Of a DNA stretch of 64,000 nucleotides, positions 34,090 to 42,186 are shown piece after piece. Under the pieces are notes generated by a model. It made no database searches, was not told the origin of the DNA, and saw nothing but the letters and a program-made list of their open reading frames with translations. Source of the stretch: Collinsella aerofaciens (GTDB lineage Bacteria > Actinomycetota > Coriobacteriia > Coriobacteriales > Coriobacteriaceae); contig NZ_JAQLFJ010000005.1 in NCBI RefSeq assembly GCF_028206795.1, positions 1 through 64,000 of the forward strand. The letters are read 5' to 3'. Both the position numbers and the translations under genes were made by a program. The number at the start of each line of letters is the position of its first letter. Within the stretch, counting starts at the first letter, position 1.

Positions 34090-35291
34090 CGCTCAAACTG
34101 GGCCAGCAGCTCCTCGACGACCTCGACGGCATCACCGACAACCTTGTACTGGGCAGCACCAAAGATGGGGGCATCCGGGTCCTCGTTGATGGCGATAATG
34201 CACTCCGCCCCACCGATGCCGGCAAGATGCTGGATGGCGCCCGAAACACCGATACTCACGAGAAGCTTGGGCGAGACCGATACACCCGTCTGGCCAATTT
34301 GGTGGCGATACTCCAACCAGCCTGCCTCCACAATGGGACGCGTGCAACCAAGCTCGGCACCCAGGGCATCGGCGAGCTTTCGCATCAGGGGCAGATTCTT
34401 CTTGGAGCCGATGCCGCGGCCCACCACGACCAGACGCTCGGCATCGGCAATTGAGGCCTGCTGTCCCCACTCCTCGGCGGGAATCGAGATCTCGACGCGG
34501 GCCTTAACGTCATCCGCAAGCACTACCTGGGTAATCGTGCCGGAGCGGCTATAGTCAAACTCGGGCGCCTTAAAGATGCCGGGGCGCACCGTTGCCATCT
34601 GAGGACGGTGGTTGGGGCAGATAATGGTGGCCATCAGGTTGCCGCCAAACGCCGGGCGCGTCTGCTGCAGCAGACCCGTCTCCGTATCCATAGAAAGCAC
34701 CGTGCAATCGGCCGTAAGACCCGTCTGCAAGCGCACGGCCACACCGGGCGCCAGCTCGCGACCAAAGGCGGTCGCGCCGTACAGAATGGCCTCGGGCTTG
34801 CGCTCGGCTACCAAATCGCAGATCAAGCGAGCGTAGACCTCCGCGTCGTTCTGACGCAGGCGCTCGTCACGACAGACCAGAACTTCGTCCGCACCGGCGC
34901 AAATCAGATGCTCCAGGTCCCCGAGTGAGCCCTCGGGGCTCATGCCGACCAGTGCCACCAGACGGCAGCCGCGGGCATCGGCAAGCTCGCGCCCCTTGCC
35001 CATGAGCTCGAAGGCCACGGATGCAACGGCATCGTGCTCGTCAGTCTGCACGAAGATCCAGATGTCTCGATATGCGTCAAGGTCTGCCGCGCCGGCGGCC
35101 TCGTCGCGCTCAATCGAGATGGCGTTGACGGGGCAGACGTCGACGCACCCACCGCACAGGATACAGCCGTCGGTTACGCGGGCACAGCGATTGGGGCGCT
35201 CACCCTCCACCACAATGCCGCCCGAGGCGCAGGCGCGAACGCAGCGACCGCAGCCGATACAGGCTTCGCTATCGATAATCAGCCCGCTCAT
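34086..35291 (-). CDS. etfA: EtfA with N-terminal ferredoxin domain (lactate dehydrogenase complex)
   Basis: Electron-transfer flavoprotein alpha subunit, 401 residues. The first 60 residues carry two complete 4Fe-4S motifs (C11-C14-C17-C21 and C43-C46-C49-C53). The EtfA body follows, with a FAD-binding C-terminal domain (VVVGRGIGSKKN, GCTRPIVEAGW, QIGQTGVSVSPKL, GVSGAIQHLAG). This ferredoxin-extended form, next to EtfB and a GlcD-type oxidase, matches the LctBCD bifurcating lactate dehydrogenase of anaerobes, which oxidises lactate with NAD+ at the cost of reduced ferredoxin. It follows etfB without a gap. Confidence 0.92.
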   Translation of the reverse strand: MSGLIIDSEACIGCGRCVRACASGGIVVEGERPNRCARVTDGCILCGGCVDVCPVNAISIERDEAAGAADLDAYRDIWIFVQTDEHDAVASVAFELMGKGRELADARGCRLVALVGMSPEGSLGDLEHLICAGADEVLVCRDERLRQNDAEVYARLICDLVAERKPEAILYGATAFGRELAPGVAVRLQTGLTADCTVLSMDTETGLLQQTRPAFGGNLMATIICPNHRPQMATVRPGIFKAPEFDYSRSGTITQVVLADDVKARVEISIPAEEWGQQASIADAERLVVVGRGIGSKKNLPLMRKLADALGAELGCTRPIVEAGWLEYRHQIGQTGVSVSPKLLVSIGVSGAIQHLAGIGGAECIIAINEDPDAPIFGAAQYKVVGDAVEVVEELLAQFER

Positions 35292-36107
35292 CTATGCCAT
35301 CCCCTCAATAATCTTGGCAAGTTTTACCGCCTGCTCGGACGCCGTTCCCTCAACGGCCTCGCACGTTTGGTCACGGTCGGGCACAAACGAGCGCACGACC
35401 TGCGTCGGTGATCCGGCAAGGCCGCAACGCGAGGGATCGGCGTTTACGTCGGCAGCGCTGGCCACACGCACGTCTGCATCCTCGGCCGCGCGAATACCGG
35501 CAATACTCGGCATGCGCAGCTGGCCAATCTCCTTGGCGGTCGTCATCGCACACGGCATCTCCAGGTACACCGTCTCCTCGCCGGCATCGCAGCCGTGGAC
35601 GAGCGCCAGCGAGCCACACGTCGTAAATCCCGCGCTCTGCACACAGCTCACGTCGGTCACGCAGGGGACCCCAAAGGCGCCGGCCAGCTCGGGGCCGATC
35701 TGGGCCGTATCGCCGTCCACTGCCATCTTGCCGCAGATGAGCAGGTCAAAGTCCTCATCGAGTGCCTCGATGCCGCATTTGAGGGCATAGGTGGTGGCTA
35801 GGGTATCGGCGCCCGCAAAGGCGCGATCGGTCAGCAGCAGCGCGTCGTCGGCACCGCGGGCGATGCAGTCGCGCAGCAGCGATTCGGTCGCGGGGATGCC
35901 CATCGACATCACCGTCACACGCACGTCCATGCCAAAGCCGATAAAGTCGTCCTTCAGCGCTAGCGCACATTCGAGGGCACTTGCATCGAAGGGATTAATG
36001 ACCGCCTGCTTGCCATCACGCACGATAGTATTGGTCTTGGGGTCCATCTTGACCTCGGTGCTTCCGGGCACCGCCTTGACGCACACCACCATATGGAAAT
36101 CACTCAT
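35292..36107 (-). CDS. etfB: EtfB, electron-transfer flavoprotein beta subunit
   Basis: A 271-residue EtfB: VVCVKAVPGSTEVKMDP at the start, INPFDASALECALALKD, SMGIPATESLLRDCIARGAD, the nucleotide-site segment CGKMAVDGDTAQIGPELA and the signature-like MPCAMTTAKEIGQLRMPSI. It should hold the bifurcating flavin and NAD(H) in complex with EtfA. The ATG at 36107 is preferred for AAAGGGGG nine bases upstream; a GTG at 36113 overlapping the previous stop is the alternative. It is the middle gene of the three-gene operon. Confidence 0.93.
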   Translation of the reverse strand: MSDFHMVVCVKAVPGSTEVKMDPKTNTIVRDGKQAVINPFDASALECALALKDDFIGFGMDVRVTVMSMGIPATESLLRDCIARGADDALLLTDRAFAGADTLATTYALKCGIEALDEDFDLLICGKMAVDGDTAQIGPELAGAFGVPCVTDVSCVQSAGFTTCGSLALVHGCDAGEETVYLEMPCAMTTAKEIGQLRMPSIAGIRAAEDADVRVASAADVNADPSRCGLAGSPTQVVRSFVPDRDQTCEAVEGTASEQAVKLAKIIEGMA

Positions 36108-36109
36108 CT

Positions 36110-37711
36110 TCACGCGCCCCCTTTCTGGACGAGTTCATCCAAGAGCTTCTCCGTAAACAGGTTGCCGCGACCCAGCTGGCCGGCAGGATCGAGCTGGAGT
36201 TTGAGACGCGCCGACTCGACCATGGCCTCGTGACCGTACATCGTCTCCAAGAAGCCCGCCTTGATCTTGCCGACGCCGTGCTCGGCAGAAACGGCACCGC
36301 CCATGGCCGTGACCTCGGAAGCCCACTGGGCAAAGAGTTCTCCACCACGACGGTAGTCTTGCGCATCGCGCGGCAGGATGTTCACATGCAGATGGTTGTT
36401 CCCGATGTGTCCCCAGGCAGCAGACTCAAGCCCGCTTTCGGCCAGCGTGCGGCGATAGAGGGCCATGACATCGGCAAGGCACGCATTGGGCACCGACATA
36501 TCCGATCCCAGCTTGGTAATGGTGGGGTCGATGCGGCGACGCTCGTCAATGAGCATATTGACACTCTCGGGGACCGCGTGGCGGAAGAACCGCTGGCACT
36601 CGCGATCGACTTCGGTGCGGGCGACCCATGTCGCATCGTCGCGGCCGCCCGCAAGCTCCAGCACCCATCCCAGGTGGTACAGCTCCTCGGTCGCCTGCGC
36701 CTCGTCGTCGCAGTCGAGCTCCACGTAGACACAGACCTTTGCCTCGTCGTCGAGCGCCGGCAGCGAGGCAAACGCGGTCGACTGCTCGCGCCGGCGACGC
36801 AGGATATCCAGGGCGCCAGCATCGAAATACTCAATAGCGGCGGCATGGGACAGCACGGGACGCACGGAATCGGTAAAGGACACGGCCTTGTCTTCGCTAT
36901 CGAAAAAGCAACTCACACCCCATACGACCGAAGGTGCCGCCTGCAGGGCGATCTCGAGCTCGGTAATGACGCCGAGCGTGCCGCACGCACCGATAAAAAG
37001 ATCGATGGCGTCCATATCGTCCGCAACAAAATACCCCGAGGCATTTTTGGTCTTGGGCATGGTGTAGTCAGGCAGATCAAGCTCGAATGTATGACCCTCT
37101 GCCGTCACGAGCGACAGGTGGCGGCCCCGTGCAAAAACCTCGCCACGGTGAAGCTCGAGCAGGTCGCCATCGGTCAGCACGACATGAAGGCCCGTGACGT
37201 GAGGGCGCATGGGGCCGTAAGCGTAGCTGCGGGCGCCGGAGGCGTTGCATGCCGCCATGCCGCCCAGACAGGCAGATGCCTCGGTGGGATCGGTGGGAAA
37301 GAACTGCTCGGGGGACTCTTGGAACTCCTCGTAGGCCTCAAGCGATGCCTGGTCCCAACCAGCGGTCGGCAGTACCTTCTTGCTCAGCTGCTTACGCAGC
37401 TCCGAGAGCACAACGCCCGGCTCCACGCGCAGCAGAAATTGGCCTTGTTCATCGCGGCGAAGGCCCAAGTAGCGATTCATACGGGAAGTATTGAGGATAT
37501 GCCCACCGTGGGGCACGGCACCGGCGGCAAGGCCGGTTCGGGCGCCCTGAACCGTTACCGGGACACGCTCGGCATGGAGCGTTTCCAAAATGGCACGGAC
37601 CTCGTCTTCCGTTGTCGGAAACGAGATGCTCGATGCTTCGCCCGATGCACGAGATTCATCGCGGCCATACTCTTCGAACTCATCGGTGAAGGGTTTAATG
37701 GTTGCAGACAC
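36110..37711 (-). CDS. FAD-linked D-lactate dehydrogenase-type oxidase
   Basis: A 533-residue GlcD/DLD-type flavoenzyme. The PCMH FAD-binding domain has VPVTVQGARTGLAAGAVP, TEASACLGGMAACNASG and GACGTLGVITELEI. The C-terminal oxidase domain has GHIGNNHLHVNILP and AEHGVGKIKAGFL. It is first in the operon with EtfB and EtfA, corresponding to LctD of the bifurcating lactate dehydrogenase. GTG start at 37711 with AAAGGGGGAG upstream. No lactate permease or racemase is adjacent. A glycolate or other 2-hydroxyacid substrate is possible. Confidence 0.9.
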   Translation of the reverse strand: MSATIKPFTDEFEEYGRDESRASGEASSISFPTTEDEVRAILETLHAERVPVTVQGARTGLAAGAVPHGGHILNTSRMNRYLGLRRDEQGQFLLRVEPGVVLSELRKQLSKKVLPTAGWDQASLEAYEEFQESPEQFFPTDPTEASACLGGMAACNASGARSYAYGPMRPHVTGLHVVLTDGDLLELHRGEVFARGRHLSLVTAEGHTFELDLPDYTMPKTKNASGYFVADDMDAIDLFIGACGTLGVITELEIALQAAPSVVWGVSCFFDSEDKAVSFTDSVRPVLSHAAAIEYFDAGALDILRRRREQSTAFASLPALDDEAKVCVYVELDCDDEAQATEELYHLGWVLELAGGRDDATWVARTEVDRECQRFFRHAVPESVNMLIDERRRIDPTITKLGSDMSVPNACLADVMALYRRTLAESGLESAAWGHIGNNHLHVNILPRDAQDYRRGGELFAQWASEVTAMGGAVSAEHGVGKIKAGFLETMYGHEAMVESARLKLQLDPAGQLGRGNLFTEKLLDELVQKGGA

Positions 37712-38057
37712 GCGAACTCCCCCTTTAGCTAACTACAGTGTTTGCAGGGAGATGTTACCGCATCGTTTCGTCGACGTGTTCGAGACCGTCTCCATAATTG
37801 GCGATTTTTACGTTTGTGCAATTCGGCGAACGGCAAGGCTTCCTCGGCAGACGATGCTTTTGACACATATCGCCCCGCCGTCGCCGGCCGCTCGATTGTC
37901 GCTCGAAAAAAGTTGAAGTAATTTTTTTCACCTTTTACCTGCGGAGATGTCAATCCGTCAAGCATTTGGTCAGAAATTGGTCAAGTAGCGGCTGATACGG
38001 TCGGCGTCGACAGCCAAAACCGATAGAAGTTTTGGTCCCAGAAGCAGGGAGGTTCCC
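37712..38057. promoter_or_regulatory. Divergent regulatory region with two phased ATTGGTCA repeats
   Basis: No gene is seen in these 346 bases between the lactate dehydrogenase operon and the secreted-protein cluster. TTGGTCA occurs twice as a direct repeat at 37966-37972 and 37977-37983, exactly 11 bases apart. It could be a regulator site for either side. No regulator gene lies nearby and no clear promoter could be fixed. Confidence 0.4.
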
Positions 38058-38354
38058 ATGGCATATTACTGGCCCCAGTACGGCGTCGCCATCGAGGTCG
38101 ACGACGATCCCTATCTCCTGCCTTTCGACGAAGAGGCGCTCCCCGATACGGCGGTCTACCACGTCACCACCGATGTTATCTGCGACCCCGAGTCGTTCTC
38201 GGCGCTCGCCCACCACATCGCGCGTATCCACGACATCGAGCTCCCCCACGACTTTGACGAGCTCATCTACTCGCGCCGCCTGATGCTTCACATGCTCTTT
38301 GGAGCGGAGCCGTCCACGTTCGCACGTGTCTACACCACCAAGGACGCCGCATGA
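38058..38354 (+). CDS. Hypothetical protein, first gene of the secreted-protein cluster
   Basis: A 98-residue acidic soluble protein starting MAYYWPQYGVAIEVDDDPY, with no signal peptide, membrane segment or known motif. GGGAGGTTCCC precedes the ATG at 38058. Its stop overlaps the next start (ATGA), so translation of the two is coupled. The repeated D/E and the HH-IARIHDIELPHDFDEL stretch do not match a family I know. Confidence 0.75.
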   Translation: MAYYWPQYGVAIEVDDDPYLLPFDEEALPDTAVYHVTTDVICDPESFSALAHHIARIHDIELPHDFDELIYSRRLMLHMLFGAEPSTFARVYTTKDAA

Positions 38355-38860
38355 GTGCGAAGAAGCCGCCCCGCCTCGCAGGACTGGGGCGTCGCAAGAA
38401 ACTCGTCGTTGTCTGCCTGGCTATCGTCTGCGCCCTTGTCGCCGTAGGGCTATACGCCTGGCAGTCGCAGCCCGTGCCCGAAGCGGGTGCCTCAGTCACG
38501 ACGGCAGAGGGTAAATCGCGCCAAGAAATCCAAGATGAGCTCGATGCCATCGTCCGCGACAATATGATGACGATTTCGGTCGCACCGATCGCTCAGCTGC
38601 AGGAGGACGGCAAGCTGCGCGTCAACGTGCAAAACGTCCAAGACAATAAATTTCCCCAGCGATTCCGCGTCATCCAAAACGACGAGACCATGTACGAATC
38701 CGGTGTGGTCGAGACCGGCAAGACAATCGAGACGTGCCCCGCCGGCGACATCAAAGAAGGCGAGGCATACATCGAGATCCAGGCACTCGATGCCAAGACC
38801 CTCGACAGCCACGGCAATCCGACACGTGTCAGGGTACGGGTTGAGCAAGCCGAGAACTAG
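38351..38860 (+). CDS. Membrane-anchored extracellular protein of unknown function
   Basis: A 169-residue protein with a short basic N-terminus, one membrane segment (LVVVCLAIVCALVAVGLYAW, about 19-38) and an exported domain of about 125 residues. The exported part (VNVQNVQDNKFPQRFRVIQ, MYESGVVETGKTIETCPAG, EAYIEIQALDAKT) reads like a small beta-sandwich. The pattern of asking for a vector of attributes, ESGVV-tG-IETCPAGDI-GEAYIEIQ, recurs in Coriobacteriia surface loci as far as I recall, but its function is not known to me. It is coupled to the gene before it. Confidence 0.75.
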   Translation: MSAKKPPRLAGLGRRKKLVVVCLAIVCALVAVGLYAWQSQPVPEAGASVTTAEGKSRQEIQDELDAIVRDNMMTISVAPIAQLQEDGKLRVNVQNVQDNKFPQRFRVIQNDETMYESGVVETGKTIETCPAGDIKEGEAYIEIQALDAKTLDSHGNPTRVRVRVEQAEN

Positions 38861-38950
38861 CTTTTTCGACCGACGCGGCACCGCACGCAATTCACCAGCA
38901 TTCGTCCAATCATCGCGGGGACGGCCCGCGGCGAATAGAAAGGAACGACC

Positions 38951-39550
38951 ATGGACATCACCAGGAACATGAACGGAGCCAGAGCGCTCGTCGTGGGCGC
39001 AGGGCTCGCGCTCTCGCTCGCAATGGGCGCCGCCCCGACGCCAGCTCTGGCAGCCGGGCGCGTTGGAACCACAAAAGTAATGGTCAGGACCGAGATCGAC
39101 AACGTAGAGTTCAAAGTTCCGACGGTTATTCCCTTCGTCGCCAAGGCCGACGGCACGCTTCAGGGCCCCTCAGAAGACGCGACCACCATCGACAATCATT
39201 CGGCCTACGGCATCCATGTCACCAACATGAAGATCGACGCCATGAACACCTGGACCATTGCCGCCGACGCCAAGGCCGGAACCGCGCAGAATTCCATCGA
39301 CTTTAAGGTCGGCCCCAACGGCGCACTCCAGAACGCCAGCGCCGCAATGCAGGAGACGGGCCTCGATCTTTCCAAGAATGCAGCCTTCGACATGGGCTAC
39401 CAGGGCATTGCCGGCGGCACGGACAAAATTAAGCTCAAGACAAGCGGAAACGTCGCCCGCGTCACGCGCGACATCTTCCGCGTAACCGGCGAAGGCGATC
39501 AAGTTGCAACGATCACCTGGACGGTCGAGCCCGGTGCGCACACGGCATAA
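38951..39550 (+). CDS. Secreted protein, WxL/fibre-subunit-like, unknown function
   Basis: A 199-residue protein with a clear signal peptide (VVGAGLALSLAMGAAPTPALA, cut near residue 35). The mature part is Gly/Ala/Asn/Thr-rich and probably all beta. It contains VEFKVPTVIPFVAKADG, IDNHSAYGIHVTNMKID and a closing VATITWTVEPG. That order (VPTxIPF, a stretch naming neighbouring deviations, and a final WTxEPG) recalls secreted WxL-like or fibre-forming subunits; this is an impression, not a match. No LPXTG anchor is present. GAAAGGAAC precedes the ATG at 38951. Confidence 0.75.
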   Translation: MDITRNMNGARALVVGAGLALSLAMGAAPTPALAAGRVGTTKVMVRTEIDNVEFKVPTVIPFVAKADGTLQGPSEDATTIDNHSAYGIHVTNMKIDAMNTWTIAADAKAGTAQNSIDFKVGPNGALQNASAAMQETGLDLSKNAAFDMGYQGIAGGTDKIKLKTSGNVARVTRDIFRVTGEGDQVATITWTVEPGAHTA

Positions 39551-39815
39551 GGCCGTCGCCCTGGCCACCGCCGTCAGTATCCTAGCGTTTGGGCCAGCCA
39601 TGGCCTTTGCCCAGCAAGAACAGGCGCAGGCCGCCACGCAGGTGACGGTCGACCTCTCGGAGCTCGACCGCGGCAACTGCAAGGAACCGTTGGCACAGAC
39701 AGACGACAGACGATGGCTCTTGGCAGCAGGCGCCACGACAGCAGGCGCGGGAACCGCCGGCCTCGGTCTGCACATCAAACGCAGCCAGAAACGAAACACG
39801 GACAGGCCGCACTAA
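39534..39815 (+). CDS. Small exported membrane-anchored protein
   Basis: About 93 residues if started at GTG 39534. It has an N-terminal signal peptide (ALATAVSILAFGPAMAFA), a short outside part of about 40 residues (VTVDLSELDRGNCKEPL), then a C-terminal hydrophobic Gly/Ala segment followed by KRSQKR, as in sorted or tail-anchored surface proteins. It overlaps the gene before by 17 bases. Its VDLSELDRGNC phrase is echoed by QEIDEGNC in the next protein, suggesting a shared motif. Confidence 0.6.
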   Translation: MRTRHKAVALATAVSILAFGPAMAFAQQEQAQAATQVTVDLSELDRGNCKEPLAQTDDRRWLLAAGATTAGAGTAGLGLHIKRSQKRNTDRPH

Positions 39816-39833
39816 ATTAGCTAAGGAGACCCC

Positions 39834-41264
39834 ATGGCATCGAAGAACCTTTTGCCCGTCGTCGCACTCTGCGGCGCGCTCGCAACCGGAACGCCTGTCG
39901 CCGCTTGGGCGACTCCCGTCATGGCAGACTCCTTACCAGCAGCCCTAAGCTCCGCACCAAATCCGTCGAGCGCCATTGCGTGCAAGCGTTTTTCGTTCGC
40001 ACAGGCCGCAATCTCAACCTCGGGATGCCTTCGTCGTAATACGGACGGCTCGATAGTCGTGGATATCAATCGTTCGAACAAGGCAAACGGCTCCCAGGCG
40101 GGGTGCGCCGTCTGCACGTGGCGCTCGATTGTGCTCGATGCAGATGGCGATCCGTGCGATTTGGGGTTGCGCATCGATATCGCTTCGGTCGATGACTCGG
40201 CGAACGGAGCGAAGGTCGCCTTCGACGGTGCGTTTTTCGAGAAAGGAGGCGGTATATGTCTGGGCTGCGCCGCCGCGAATGCAGACGATGTGCAGCCCAC
40301 CCTCTCATTCACGGCATCGCTGCGGCTGACCAAGGCGGGCACCGATGCCATCGCGGCGGGAGAAGCATCCCTGCTGTTCTACGCCGCCAGCACCGAAGAC
40401 ACAGACATTCATTTCGAGAAGCCAGCCGGATCGCTCAGCCTTACGCGCGGGACGGAGGCAGGCCCTATTGCGATCGATACCCACACGCTAGGCAGGCAAC
40501 GCATTCTTGCCGACCCGGCGCTTCTCGAGATGGAGTGGAACGGATCCGGAGCCGTCGGGATTGTCCCCTCCGCGCTTGACGCCAAGACGCTCCCCTCAAA
40601 CGACGAACCCATCAACGCAACCATACAAGAAGAGAGCACGGACAAAGAAGCAGGTGCGGGCGACACGCCGTCGCCGACAAACAGCGTCCCAGCTTCTTTC
40701 GAAGCACCGAATGAGCCCGCTACCGGTCCAAACGATCCCGAGCTCGCGGACAGTCTGGGGCTTGCTGATCCTCAGGAGATCGATGAAGGTAACTGCTGCG
40801 TGCTTGCCGCCCTCGACCACACAGAGGTCATCGATGCTGCAAACATCGAAGTTGCCGCCGCCAATCAGCCCGTCCGCAAGTCGGCCATCATCGCATTTCC
40901 CGAATCCATCGAAGTCGTCTTTTTGCCATCGGGCGAGGTCGTGGCCCCAACACTGCTCACCTTGTTGGGCGCCAAGAATACTCGAAACGAAATTAAAAAG
41001 GTCACGGTTGTCGACCCTGCAACCACCGCTAAACTGCGTCTATACGCCGTTGCCCCAGACGGAGGCAAGACCTTGGAATTCGATGGCGACACACTTCTAG
41101 CCTGGCGACGTCTGGACATTATGCAAGACGTCTCGTATCAGATCGAACTCGAAGGGTTTGATCGTGCCCGCGATGCCAATATCATCGCCGCGGCTATTGA
41201 ATCCCCGCAGCGGCTTATGACACTGCGCTTTGACTACTACCCCTATGTCCCGACAACCACCTGA
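39834..41264 (+). CDS. Large secreted protein of unknown function
   Basis: A 476-residue protein with an N-terminal signal peptide (VVALCGALATGTPVAAWA) and a mature part of three zones. The first, with several cysteines (GCLRR, GCAVCTW, GICLGCAA), is probably beta-rich. An acidic Pro/Ser/Thr/Glu linker runs from about 255 to 310. The C-terminal zone carries EIDEGNCCVLAALDHTEV. No cell-wall anchor motif or enzyme motif is seen. AAGGAG precedes the ATG at 39834. It is the last gene of the cluster. Confidence 0.75.
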   Translation: MASKNLLPVVALCGALATGTPVAAWATPVMADSLPAALSSAPNPSSAIACKRFSFAQAAISTSGCLRRNTDGSIVVDINRSNKANGSQAGCAVCTWRSIVLDADGDPCDLGLRIDIASVDDSANGAKVAFDGAFFEKGGGICLGCAAANADDVQPTLSFTASLRLTKAGTDAIAAGEASLLFYAASTEDTDIHFEKPAGSLSLTRGTEAGPIAIDTHTLGRQRILADPALLEMEWNGSGAVGIVPSALDAKTLPSNDEPINATIQEESTDKEAGAGDTPSPTNSVPASFEAPNEPATGPNDPELADSLGLADPQEIDEGNCCVLAALDHTEVIDAANIEVAAANQPVRKSAIIAFPESIEVVFLPSGEVVAPTLLTLLGAKNTRNEIKKVTVVDPATTAKLRLYAVAPDGGKTLEFDGDTLLAWRRLDIMQDVSYQIELEGFDRARDANIIAAAIESPQRLMTLRFDYYPYVPTTT

Positions 41265-41287
41265 GGCTTAAATGCTGCGCATCATTC

Positions 41288-41351
41288 CTAATACCACTTA
41301 TATAACGTATTAGATGAGTCGCGATGTGCCTCGCATTTCGTTCTGCTACGA
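41288..41351 (+). promoter_or_regulatory. Palindrome and possible extended -10 before the DUF554 gene
   Basis: CTAATAC (41288-41294) and GTATTAG (41307-41313) form a 7-bp inverted repeat with a 12-base centre. TGCTACGAT at about 41343-41351 could be an extended -10 for the DUF554 gene. Confidence 0.35.
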
Positions 41352-41382
41352 TTGCCACGTTGGCATCAATACAGGAGGGCTC

Positions 41383-42099
41383 ATGCCGGGCTTGGGAACA
41401 ATCATCAACGTTGCGCTTTTAGTTGCGGGCGGTCTTTTGGGATTAGCGGGCGGCCGCTTCATTACACCGCGCATCCAAGACACGCTCATGAAAGCATCGG
41501 GGCTGTGCGTCCTGTTTATCGGCCTGGGCGGCACCATGCAAAAGATGCTCATCATCGATGGAAAGGCGCTAGCGACCACCGGTACCACCATGCTCATCGT
41601 CTCATTTGCGCTCGGCTCGCTCATCGGCGAGGCCGTCAACTTGGAAGCCGCCATCGAGAACCTTGGCGAATGGCTCAAGCGCAAGACTGGCAGTGAGGGC
41701 GATAACGAGTTCACCAACGCTTTTGTCTCGACTTCACTCACCGTGTGCATTGGCGCCATGGCCATTGTGGGATCGATCCAGGACGGTCTGCTCGGCGACT
41801 GGTCAACGCTTGCCCTCAAGGGCGCACTGGACTGCATCATCGTCTGCACCATGACGGCCTCGCTTGGCCGCGGCTGCATCTTCTCGGCCCTGCCCGTCGC
41901 CGTGTTCCAGGGGACGATCACGTTGTTTGCCGGCGCGCTCTCCCCCATCATGACCACAGCTGCCCTCAACAGCCTTTCGCTCGTAGGTTCCATGCTCATC
42001 TTCTGTGTCGGCGTCAACCTCATCCGTCCTCAGACCTTCCGCACGGCCAATATGCTTCCCTCCGTCGTCATCGCCGTCATCTACGCCCTCCTGTTCTAA
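41383..42099 (+). CDS. DUF554 membrane protein
   Basis: A 238-residue inner-membrane protein with about seven hydrophobic segments. It starts MPGLGTIINVALLVAGGLLG and has GLCVLFIGLGGTMQKML, ALGSLIGEAVNLE, GSEGDNEFTNAFVSTSLTVC and the FVxASLTVCIGAMAIVGSIQDG region that marks DUF554 (YdfK/YqgA-like). Its function is unknown. AGGAGGG precedes the ATG at 41383; a longer frame begins at 41314 without a ribosome binding site. Confidence 0.88.
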   Translation: MPGLGTIINVALLVAGGLLGLAGGRFITPRIQDTLMKASGLCVLFIGLGGTMQKMLIIDGKALATTGTTMLIVSFALGSLIGEAVNLEAAIENLGEWLKRKTGSEGDNEFTNAFVSTSLTVCIGAMAIVGSIQDGLLGDWSTLALKGALDCIIVCTMTASLGRGCIFSALPVAVFQGTITLFAGALSPIMTTAALNSLSLVGSMLIFCVGVNLIRPQTFRTANMLPSVVIAVIYALLF

Positions 42100-42120
42100 A
42101 TCTACCAACGCAGCGGCATC

Positions 42121-42150
42121 TCGAACATCTGTTTGATGCTGTGCTATGAT
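42121..42150 (+). promoter_or_regulatory. Extended -10 promoter with SOS-box-like palindrome
   Basis: TCGAAC-N4-GTTTGA (42121-42136) matches the LexA box of Gram-positive bacteria and actinobacteria (CGAAC-N4-GTTCG) in all but one position of the half-sites. It lies exactly where a -35 would be for the extended -10 TGCTATGAT at 42142-42150. A repressor bound here would block transcription of the three-gene operon that starts at 42187. No lexA gene is in the window. Confidence 0.55.
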
Positions 42151-42186
42151 ATGAGGTCACCGTAGCTGTGTTCGAGAGGAGGAGCG

